From Gordonia jacobaea (GTDB taxonomy: Bacteria > Actinomycetota > Actinomycetes > Mycobacteriales > Mycobacteriaceae): 64,000 nt of DNA. The position numbers and the translations under genes are program-made. This document shows, in pieces, positions 43,809 to 50,726 of this stretch; the first letter of the stretch is position 1; every line of letters begins with the position of its first letter. The stretch lies in the NCBI RefSeq assembly GCF_001186365.1, contig NZ_LDTZ01000014.1:434001-498000 (forward strand). The letters run 5' to 3'. The notes under the pieces are model-generated. The model searched no databases. It was not told the origin of the DNA and saw nothing but the letters and a program-made list of their open reading frames with translations.

Positions 43809-44370
43809 ATCCCAGCCCGATTCGTCCCAGCCTGATTCTTCTGAGCCCGAGTCGCACAACGAGTCCGTCGGCAGCAACCCCTCCGATACCGCAGCCGACG
43901 AGCACGCAGCCCGCGCAGAGGCCAGGAAGAGCAAGGCCCACGCGGTGCACGACACCTCGAAGACAGCGGGCATCGTGAGTCGCGGAGCGGGTGCGGTGAT
44001 CGACCTGATCGTCGTGCTGGTCATCATGAGTGCCATCTACCTGGGCGTCGTGATGGCCCGACTGCTCTACAACGTTCACGACTTTTCGATGCCGAGCACC
44101 AACGGGTTCTTCACTGTCGGTGCGTTCATAGTCGTGTCGATCGTCTACCTGGCCACGTGTTGGGCGGTGTCGGGCCGCACGCTGGGTAGCGTCGTGATGG
44201 GTATTCGGGTGGTGAACCGCAAGGGTGATCGTCTGCGCCCATCCGTGGCTGCGATTCGGGCTGCGATCTGCGTGCTCTTCGCCATCGGATTGCTGTGGGC
44301 CGGAGTCGATAGGAAACGACGATCCGTCGCCGACCTGGTGCTGCGGACGCGGGTCGTGTACTCGCGCTGA
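43795..44370 (+). CDS. RDD-family membrane protein
   Basis: A 191-residue integral membrane protein. A hydrophilic, Ser/Glu-rich 60-residue tail precedes the RDD domain, which begins RGAGAVIDLIVVLVIMSAIY with the variant R...D signature. Two more helices follow, and the sequence GRTLGSVVMGIRVVNRKGDR is typical of the family. Some RDD proteins work as Na+(Li+)/H+ antiporters, but most are uncharacterised. GGAGG lies 9 bases before the GTG at 43795. A GTG at 43801 is also possible. Translationally coupled to the nonapeptide-repeat gene. Confidence 0.88.
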   Translation: MSVTESQPDSSQPDSSEPESHNESVGSNPSDTAADEHAARAEARKSKAHAVHDTSKTAGIVSRGAGAVIDLIVVLVIMSAIYLGVVMARLLYNVHDFSMPSTNGFFTVGAFIVVSIVYLATCWAVSGRTLGSVVMGIRVVNRKGDRLRPSVAAIRAAICVLFAIGLLWAGVDRKRRSVADLVLRTRVVYSR

Positions 44371-44444
44371 GGTTCCTCACCCGCCGGGTTTCTTCACCCG
44401 CCGAGGCGTCGTCGGCGACTAGCGTTGGTGAAGTGGTCGAGCGA

Positions 44445-46367
44445 ATGACGACAGACGAACTGGTAGCCGCGCTCGTCGATGATGGCACCTGGCAGTCCTG
44501 GGACGAGGCGCCCAGCTACGTTGCTCTCGACCTGGACTATGCCGAAGCGTTGGGGCGGGCACGCAAGCGAACCGGCGTCGACGAGTCGGTGATCACCGGT
44601 GTCGGAGAGATCTCCGGCGCTCCGATTGTGTTGGTTGTCAGCGAATTCGGATTCCTGGGCGGATCTATCGGGCGTGCGGCAGGCGAACGCGTGGTCGGCG
44701 CTGTTCGACGCGCGACACGCGAGAGACTACCCGTGCTGGCTCTGCCCGCGTCCGGCGGCACCCGAATGCAAGAGGGCACGGCGGCGTTCCTGCAGATGGC
44801 ATCCATCGCCGAGGCGGTCGGAAGTCACCGACGGGCGGGGTTGCCGTACCTCGTGTATCTGCGCCACCCGACCACCGGCGGTGTATTCGCGTCGTGGGGT
44901 TCCATGGGACACATCACCTGGGCCGAACCCGGTGCACTCGTCGGATTCCTGGGACCACGAGTCTATGAAGGCCTGCACCGCAAGCCTTTTCCCGACGGCG
45001 TGCAGGTGTCAGAGAATCTGGCCGCCCACGGGATCGTCGATGCCATCGTGCCGGTGGACGAACTCGCCGGCCGCGTAGCCCGGGTCGTCGAATTGCTCGC
45101 CGAGCCGGTTGACCCGCCGGCGTCACCTCCGGTCGTCGCTCCTTCTCGGTCGGTCGGCGCTCCTTCCCCGCCGGTCGACGCTCCATCCCCGTCGGTCGAC
45201 GCTCCATCCCCGTCGGTCGAGCCGCCACCGCCGCCGGTCGAGCTTGTCGAGACCTGGGATCGCGTGCTCGCGACGCGCGCTGCGGATCGTCCCGGTCTGC
45301 GCGCGCTGCTGCTCGCTTCCGATGCCGCCATGATTCACGACACCGGACCAATTGTCCTGGCGCTGAGCCGTTTCGGGCGAACGACGGCCGTGGTGATCGG
45401 GCAGGACAGAACCGTGCAGGCCGACGGTCGGCTGATCGGACCGGCGGATCTGCGGGTCGCGCGGCGGGGCCTGGCGTTGGCAACCGAACTGCGCCTGCCC
45501 GTCGTCACGGTGATCGATACACCGGGCGCCGACCTGTCCGTCGACGCAGAGGAGGGTGGCCTCGCGCGTGAGATCGCGCTCTGCCTGGCTGACCTCATCG
45601 CGGTGCCGCGGCCGACGGTGTCGGTGTTGCTCGGTGAGGGGGCGGGTGGAGCGGCGCTCGCGTTGTTCCCAGCGGATCGTCGACTTGCCGTGGACGACGC
45701 ATGGCTGTCGCCGCTGCCGCCGGAGGGGGCGAGCGTGATCGTGCATCGCGATACAGCACACGCACCCGAACTCGCCGCGGCGCAGGGCATCGCGGCCACC
45801 GACCTCGCCGAACACGGTGAGATCGACGAGATCGTGCACTGGGGAGCCGACGGTCTCCGCGCGAGCATCGGGCGGGTGTTGGCGGGACTCGTGCCCGATC
45901 ATGCACGGCGCGTGCGTCATTCGGCCGACCGGGGCGGGCGTCGGACACTCGCCGTCGGCGCGATCGTCCGCGACGTCGACGGGCGCTTTCTCCTCGTGCA
46001 ACGACTTCGCGATCCCCAGGCAGGCCGGTGGACGGTGCCCGGCGGCAAGGTCGATCCGGTCGACGCTGTCGGCCCCGATGGAATCCGTGACGACGAAGGC
46101 ACACTCGTCGCCGCGGTGATCCGCGAGATCGCCGAGGAGACCGGACTCGACATCGAGGTCGGCGCCAAGGCGTGGGTGGTCGACATACCCGACGGCAGGG
46201 GCGGGACCTTCGAGATCCACGATTTCGTCGCGGTCCCCGTCGGTGGCACAGTGCGCGCAGCCGACGACGCCGCTGACGCCGGATGGTTCACGGTCGACGA
46301 GATGCGGGCATTGCCACTCACCGACGGCTTGCTCGAGCACCTGACAGCGGGCGGGTTCGTCGAATGA
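44445..46367 (+). CDS. accD3: fused acyl-CoA carboxyltransferase (AccD3-like) with C-terminal Nudix domain
   Basis: A 640-residue fusion. Residues 1-215 form the beta-type carboxyltransferase half (VLALPASGGTRMQEGTAAF, TTGGVFASWGSMGHITWAEP) without the zinc finger. Residues about 265-485 form the alpha-type half (VIDTPGADLSVDAEEGG, LLGEGAGGAALALFPADRR). A Pro/Ser linker of heptad repeats lies between and ends in PPVELVETW, the translated dispersed repeat. Residues 500-640 are a Nudix hydrolase with REIAEETGL. The conserved box glutamate is displaced (DDEG in place of PGE-type) after an insertion. AccD3 of M. tuberculosis lacks the Nudix part. ATG 44445 is preferred to GTG 44433. Confidence 0.85.
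   Translation: MTTDELVAALVDDGTWQSWDEAPSYVALDLDYAEALGRARKRTGVDESVITGVGEISGAPIVLVVSEFGFLGGSIGRAAGERVVGAVRRATRERLPVLALPASGGTRMQEGTAAFLQMASIAEAVGSHRRAGLPYLVYLRHPTTGGVFASWGSMGHITWAEPGALVGFLGPRVYEGLHRKPFPDGVQVSENLAAHGIVDAIVPVDELAGRVARVVELLAEPVDPPASPPVVAPSRSVGAPSPPVDAPSPSVDAPSPSVEPPPPPVELVETWDRVLATRAADRPGLRALLLASDAAMIHDTGPIVLALSRFGRTTAVVIGQDRTVQADGRLIGPADLRVARRGLALATELRLPVVTVIDTPGADLSVDAEEGGLAREIALCLADLIAVPRPTVSVLLGEGAGGAALALFPADRRLAVDDAWLSPLPPEGASVIVHRDTAHAPELAAAQGIAATDLAEHGEIDEIVHWGADGLRASIGRVLAGLVPDHARRVRHSADRGGRRTLAVGAIVRDVDGRFLLVQRLRDPQAGRWTVPGGKVDPVDAVGPDGIRDDEGTLVAAVIREIAEETGLDIEVGAKAWVVDIPDGRGGTFEIHDFVAVPVGGTVRAADDAADAGWFTVDEMRALPLTDGLLEHLTAGGFVE
45132..45256 (+). repeat. linker repeats and in-frame dispersed repeat in accD3
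   Basis: Four to five roughly 21-bp units (CGGTCGACGCTCCATCCCCGT-like) encode VDAPSPS heptapeptides. They run directly into a copy of the dispersed core at 45231-45256 (CCGGTCGAGCTTGTCGAGACC), read as PVELVET. The repeat lies exactly between the two carboxyltransferase halves, where extra sequence can be tolerated. Confidence 0.8.
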
Positions 46368-46392
46368 GCCAATTCGGTTCATCGTGAACACA

Positions 46393-46411
46393 ATTCGACG
46401 ACGCGTCGAAT
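46393..46411. terminator. hairpin after accD3-nudix
   Basis: A perfect 8-bp inverted repeat (ATTCGACG ACG CGTCGAAT) lies 26 bp after the stop. It is preceded by a smaller one, GTTCA-TCG-TGAAC at 46377-46389. It probably ends the accD3-nudix transcript before metQ. The rest of the 163-bp gap shows no riboswitch that I can draw. Confidence 0.5.
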
Positions 46412-46530
46412 CCGCAGGTCCGCACGTTGGGTGATGATCGTGACATCGGCGTGTGGTCGGAGGCCCGGTTTGTGGGCATTAGCGTCTTGCAGAGTCAGAT
46501 CAGTGTCGATTGTGATTCGCGGAGGTCGTC

Positions 46531-47403
46531 GTGCGCTCGAAGGTTCTCGCCGTCTTGTTGTTGCTCGTGTTCGGTGGGGCGGTACTGACGGCCTGTGGTG
46601 GCGACGACGACTCGTCGAAGGTCAAGATCGGCGTCGCCGATGCGTCCGAGGAATACTGGAATGTGTTCAAGCAGAAGGCTTCTGCGCAGGACATCGACGT
46701 CGAGCTGGTGAACTTCACCGACTACAACCAGCCCAATCCTGCGCTCGCAGAGGGCGAACTCGACCTCAACGAATTCCAGCACCTGCTCTACCTCGCCACC
46801 TACAACGCGAAGAACAAGCAGAACCTGGTGCCGATCGGTGCGACGGCCGTCTACCCGTTGCCGCTGTACTCGACCAAGCACAAGTCGGTGTCGGAGATCC
46901 CGCAGGGTGGGCAGGTCGCGATCCCGAATGATCCGACGAACCAGGCGCGTGGACTGCTGGTCCTCGAGCAGGCGGGCCTGATCACCCTCACCAAGCCGGG
47001 CAATGCGTTCTCGACCCTCGCCGACATCGACCAGGGCAAGTCAAAGGTGAAGGTCATCGCCGTCGACGCCGGTCAGACTGCGGCCAACCTGGATTCGGTC
47101 GATGCCGCGATCGTCAACAACAACTACGCGACGTCGGCAAAGCTGACCAAGGACCAGATCATCGCGTCCGACGATCCCAACTCGCCCGGGGCCAAGCCAT
47201 ACATCAACGCGTTCGTCGCCCGCAACGACGACAAGGACAACCCCACTTACGCGAAGCTCGTGAAGATCTACCACGACCCCGAGGTGATCGCCGCCGTCAA
47301 GCGTTCGCTCGGTGACAGCGGTGTGATCAAGGACAATTCGGCTTCCGAGCTCCAACAGACGACGAAGGACCTGCAGGCGTCCGTCAACACCAATGGCTCC
47401 TGA
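46531..47403 (+). CDS. metQ: methionine-type ABC transporter substrate-binding lipoprotein (MetQ/NlpA)
   Basis: A 290-residue lipoprotein of the NlpA family. The signal ends in LTAC (C22). The mature domain starts KVKIGVADASEEYWNVFKQK, and continues with ELDLNEFQHLLYL, VAIPNDPTNQARGLLVLEQAGLI and DAAIVNNNYA, all typical of MetQ. It captures D- or L-methionine outside the cell and delivers it to MetI. GTG at 46531 has GGAGG 5 bases upstream. The gene overlaps metN by 11 bp. Confidence 0.94.
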   Translation: MRSKVLAVLLLLVFGGAVLTACGGDDDSSKVKIGVADASEEYWNVFKQKASAQDIDVELVNFTDYNQPNPALAEGELDLNEFQHLLYLATYNAKNKQNLVPIGATAVYPLPLYSTKHKSVSEIPQGGQVAIPNDPTNQARGLLVLEQAGLITLTKPGNAFSTLADIDQGKSKVKVIAVDAGQTAANLDSVDAAIVNNNYATSAKLTKDQIIASDDPNSPGAKPYINAFVARNDDKDNPTYAKLVKIYHDPEVIAAVKRSLGDSGVIKDNSASELQQTTKDLQASVNTNGS

Positions 47404-48487
47404 CGTCGACGCGGCGTCGGACATCGGTTCACCCGCCGGGTCCGACACCGCGATTGACTTCGTCGGCGTCTCAAAGCGTTTCGACAAGTCGGGGCCGGCA
47501 GTTCTCGACGGAATCGATCTGAGTGTCCGCTCGGGGGAAATCGTCGGGATCATCGGTCCGTCCGGTGCGGGAAAGTCGACGCTCGCCAGGCTCATCAACG
47601 GTCTCGAACGGCCAACCGGCGGGCAGGTATTCGTGCACGGTGCAGAACACAGTCGGGCGTCGGAACGTGAGCTCAACCGGCTGCGTACCGACATCGGCAT
47701 GATCTTCCAGCAGTTCAACCTGTTCAACTCGCGGACCGTCGCGGGAAACGTCGACTTCGCATTGAAGGTCGCTCACTTTCCGAAGGCCAAGCGGCGCAGT
47801 CGAATCGACGAGCTTCTCGACTTCGTGGGCATCGCCGACAAAGCCGATCAATGGCCGGCGGCGCTCTCGGGCGGACAGAAGCAGCGCGTCGGAATCGCGC
47901 GAGCACTCGCCACCTCACCGTCGACCCTCATCGCCGACGAGGCGACGAGCGCGCTCGATCCGCAGACGACGTCGGACACCCTGAAGTTGTTGCGCCGCAT
48001 CAACTCCGATCTCGGTACGACGATCGTCGTGATCACCCACGAGATGGACGTCATACGTGACGTGTGCGAGTCGGTCGCTGTCCTCGACCACGGTCGGCTC
48101 GTCGATCACGGAGATGTGTACTCCGTCTTCGAGCGTCCCACGTCCGACGTCACACGGGGACTGCTCCGGCATGCCGTTGCGGGGGTTCCAGACGCCGACG
48201 CACTGGCGACCTTGCGCGCGCGGCACCCCGGACTGCTCGCGACAGTGTCGGTACGCGACGACGGTGCGGTTCGCGGTCACCAGGACGCCACGTTCGACCT
48301 GCCCGCGGCCGTTGCGGAGCGCGGCGCTCGATCGACGGTGATCGCGGGCGGCATCAGCGACATCGCGGGCCGACCGTTCGGCGCATTGACCTACGAGATC
48401 ACCGGCGACGCAACGTCGGTCGACGCTGCGCGTGCGCAACTGGTGCGCATCGACGGCGTCGTCGTACACGAGGAGACGAAGCAGTGA
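47393..48487 (+). CDS. metN: methionine-type ABC transporter ATPase (MetN)
   Basis: A 364-residue cytosolic ATPase. Walker A GPSGAGKST is at 55-63, the Q-loop at MIFQQFNLF, the signature LSGGQKQRV and Walker B LIADEATSALDPQ. The last 80 residues (DALATLRARHPGLLATVSVR to the end) form the NIL domain that binds methionine and inhibits transport when the pool is full. An N-terminal extension of about 20 residues precedes the usual start. It overlaps metQ by 11 bp and metI by 4 bp. Confidence 0.95.
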   Translation: MAPDVDAASDIGSPAGSDTAIDFVGVSKRFDKSGPAVLDGIDLSVRSGEIVGIIGPSGAGKSTLARLINGLERPTGGQVFVHGAEHSRASERELNRLRTDIGMIFQQFNLFNSRTVAGNVDFALKVAHFPKAKRRSRIDELLDFVGIADKADQWPAALSGGQKQRVGIARALATSPSTLIADEATSALDPQTTSDTLKLLRRINSDLGTTIVVITHEMDVIRDVCESVAVLDHGRLVDHGDVYSVFERPTSDVTRGLLRHAVAGVPDADALATLRARHPGLLATVSVRDDGAVRGHQDATFDLPAAVAERGARSTVIAGGISDIAGRPFGALTYEITGDATSVDAARAQLVRIDGVVVHEETKQ

Positions 48488-49188
48488 CCGCCCAGACGTT
48501 CGTGCTCGCCGACGGCGAGAGCTTCACGCGGGTCTTCGGGCCGGAGCTGCGGCCGTTGTTGATCCAATCCATCTGGGAAACCTTCGAACTCGTCGGCGTG
48601 ACGCTGCTGATCGGAGGTTTGCTGGGGCTGGTCATCGGAGTGATCCTGTACGCGACGAGTCCCGGAAATCTCTGGTCCAACGCGTGGATCTTCAACGGGT
48701 TCAACGTCGTTGTGAATATCGTCCGTCCGATCCCGTTCATCATTTTCATCACCGCGATCGCCCCGCTCACCAAAGCTGTGATGGGCACGCGCATCGGTAC
48801 CGAGGCGGCGATCTTCCCGATGACGCTGATGGCGATGGTGGTCATCGGGCGCGTCGTCGAACAGAGTCTTGTGTCGGTTGACCCGGGCGTCGTCGAAGCG
48901 GCACGGGCGTCGGGTGCCAGTCGGCTGCGTACGTTGCTGACCGTCGTGGTTCCCGAGGGCTTCGCGCCGCTGGTCCTCGGATACACGTTCATCTTTGTCG
49001 CCATCGTCGACATGTCGGCGATGGCCGGGTACGTCGGCGGTGGCGGTCTCGGCGATTTCGCCTTCCAGTACGGCTATCAGCAGTTCGACTGGAAGCTGAC
49101 CGTCGTGGTGATCGCCCTGCTGGTCATCCTGGTGCAAGCGGGCCAGTACTTTGGGAACTGGCTGGCACGCCGCGCACGGCACAGATGA
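48484..49188 (+). CDS. metI: methionine-type ABC transporter permease (MetI)
   Basis: A 234-residue permease with five membrane segments. The EAA loop is EAARASGASRLRTLLTVVVP, and the family hallmarks NVVVNIVRPIPFIIFITAIAP and MAGYVGGGGLGDFAFQYGYQ are present. GTG at 48484 overlaps the metN stop (GTGA), which fixes the start. Any upstream extension in this frame lies within metN. It completes the MetNIQ importer. Confidence 0.95.
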   Translation: MTAQTFVLADGESFTRVFGPELRPLLIQSIWETFELVGVTLLIGGLLGLVIGVILYATSPGNLWSNAWIFNGFNVVVNIVRPIPFIIFITAIAPLTKAVMGTRIGTEAAIFPMTLMAMVVIGRVVEQSLVSVDPGVVEAARASGASRLRTLLTVVVPEGFAPLVLGYTFIFVAIVDMSAMAGYVGGGGLGDFAFQYGYQQFDWKLTVVVIALLVILVQAGQYFGNWLARRARHR

Positions 49189-49201
49189 CCCGAGGAGCAC
49201 G

Positions 49202-49822
49202 ATGACCGACCTTCTGCCGCTGAACCCCGACGAGTTGTTGACGACGACCCGTTCGGTTCGCAAGCGCCTTGACCTGGAGCGACCTGTTCCGATCGAGGTC
49301 GTCCGTGAAGCGCTCGAGGTTGCGATTCAGGCCCCGACGGGGTCGAACGCGCAGGGCTGGCATTGGATCGTCATCACCGACGCCGACCTCAAGCGCAAGG
49401 TGGCCGATTACTACGCGCGCTCGTTCGCCGACTACTCGGCGCAGCGCACATTGTCGACCGAGTCCGCCCGCCGCGTCGCCGCCAGCGCCCAGTACCTTGC
49501 CGACGTGATGGGCGAGGTGCCCGTGTTGATATTGGGTGCGATCAAAACGGGAGCTGACCTGCCGACGGGCAACCAGGCCGGGGTGTGGGGGTCGTTGCTT
49601 CCGGGGGCTTGGAATCTGATGCTCGCCCTGCGCGCACGCGGGTTGGGTTCGGCGTGGACCACCTTGCACCTCGTGTACGAGCAGGAAGTGGCCGACCTGC
49701 TCGGGATTCCCGACGGCGTGCACCAGGGAGTGCTGCTGCCGGTCGCCTACACGCAGGGCACCGACTTCACCCCGGCACAACGCAAGCCGCTCGACGACGT
49801 CCTACACATCAACGGTTGGTGA
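49202..49822 (+). CDS. nitroreductase-family flavoprotein
   Basis: A 206-residue FMN-dependent oxidoreductase. The phosphate-binding start is TTRSVRKRLDLERPVP, followed by APTGSNAQGWHWIVI. WGSLLPGAWNLMLALRARGLGSA and LLGIPDGVHQGVLLPVAYT complete the fold. The actual substrate is unknown. Relatives reduce nitroaromatics, quinones or enones, and in actinobacteria some take part in lipid or cofactor metabolism. GAGGAG sits 4 bases before the ATG, 13 bp after metI, so it may be the last gene of the metQNI operon. Confidence 0.9.
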   Translation: MTDLLPLNPDELLTTTRSVRKRLDLERPVPIEVVREALEVAIQAPTGSNAQGWHWIVITDADLKRKVADYYARSFADYSAQRTLSTESARRVAASAQYLADVMGEVPVLILGAIKTGADLPTGNQAGVWGSLLPGAWNLMLALRARGLGSAWTTLHLVYEQEVADLLGIPDGVHQGVLLPVAYTQGTDFTPAQRKPLDDVLHINGW

Positions 49823-49837
49823 ATTAACGGCGCGAGC

Positions 49838-49854
49838 ACCGCCGTACCGGCGGT
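49838..49854. other. inverted repeat between the nitroreductase and TetR genes
   Basis: ACCGCC-GTACC-GGCGGT lies 16 bp after the nitroreductase stop and 15 bp before the TetR ATG. It may be a short terminator or part of an autoregulatory operator. TAGATT directly after it is a possible -10. Confidence 0.35.
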
Positions 49855-49869
49855 AGATTCGATGACACC

Positions 49870-50517
49870 ATGACCCCAGCAGACCCCGTTGAGACCGCGA
49901 CGTTCGCCGCGTCTGTCACGCCGCCGCTCACTAAGCGAGGCGAGGCGAAAGCCGCTCGACGTCGAGAAATGCTCGACGCCGCCGCCCGGCAAATGGCCGC
50001 ACGGGGATTCGCGGGCGTACGCCTCGAGGACATTGGCGGCGCCGTCGGCGTGAGTGGCCCCGCGATGTATCGACACTTCGCGTCGAAGACCGACCTGCTC
50101 GATCAGATGCTGCTCGACATCAGCCGCCGACTCCGCGACGGCGGTGCCGAGGTCGTCGACCGCGGCCTCGCGCCAGCGGAGACCCTCGAGGCGCTGATCC
50201 ACTTCCACATCGACGTGCTCGTCACCAAGCCGGACCTGATCGTCGTGCAGGATCGCGATCTGCACAACCTGACACCCGAGGCCAACCACGAGGTGCGCTC
50301 GCTGCAGCGCCGATACGTCGAGCAGTGGGTCGACGTGCTGCTCGCGCTGATGACCGAACGCGGCGCGACCCTCGCGCGACCGGAAGCCCGCGTCCGTGTG
50401 CACGCGATGTTCGGCCTGCTCAACTCCTCGCCGCGACTGCCTTCACTCGACAGCTCCCGCCTCCGCACCGTCCTGACCGCCATGGCCACCGCCGCGCTGG
50501 AGTGCGCGGGGGAGTGA
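49870..50517 (+). CDS. TetR-family transcriptional regulator
   Basis: A 215-residue regulator. The helix-turn-helix is near residues 45-68 (DIGGAVGVSGPAMYRHF), after a 20-residue basic tail (KRGEAKAARRREMLDAA). The C-terminal domain is of the acyl-CoA-responsive type by general look. In M. tuberculosis a TetR gene (Rv2506) accompanies the accD1-accA1 leucine genes. Here the regulator is separated from accD1 only by the 2-oxoacid oxidoreductase gene. It is the natural candidate for binding the 32-bp palindrome before accD1. Ligand and target are inferred. Confidence 0.88.
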   Translation: MTPADPVETATFAASVTPPLTKRGEAKAARRREMLDAAARQMAARGFAGVRLEDIGGAVGVSGPAMYRHFASKTDLLDQMLLDISRRLRDGGAEVVDRGLAPAETLEALIHFHIDVLVTKPDLIVVQDRDLHNLTPEANHEVRSLQRRYVEQWVDVLLALMTERGATLARPEARVRVHAMFGLLNSSPRLPSLDSSRLRTVLTAMATAALECAGE

Positions 50518-50671
50518 GCGGGGCCTTCGGCGGCGTCGGGCCGTGCAGAAACTAGGGGAAGGGTTGTTTTCTCGGGTTGTGTGCGTTTCCGCGGGTTGTT
50601 TCGCGGGGAACGGTCAGAACCACGGGGAAGAGTTCGGCCGGCCTGGTGCGGGGTGGTCGGAGCGCTACGCA

Positions 50672-50703
50672 GAAAGTGGGGGAAGAACCCTTCCCCCACT
50701 TTC
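50672..50703. terminator. bidirectional hairpin between TetR and oxidoreductase genes
   Basis: A perfect 14-bp inverted repeat (GAAAGTGGGGGAAG / CTTCCCCCACTTTC) with an AACC loop lies 155 bp after the TetR stop and 24 bp after the end of the convergent oxidoreductase gene. It should stop transcripts from both sides. A diverged half-copy of its left arm is visible near 50548 (GAAACTAGGGGAAG). Confidence 0.85.
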
Positions 50704-50726
50704 CGCGCACCCAGTCTGGACGGCCG

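Noticed and set aside
46412-46530. A SAM or other methionine riboswitch before metQ
   Set aside because: No conserved core or nested helices could be drawn in this short stretch.
50518-50671. Remnant of an insertion sequence between TetR and the oxidoreductase
   Set aside because: Only diverged copies of GGGGAAG-type segments related to the terminator hairpin are present. No transposase fragment or terminal repeats were found.
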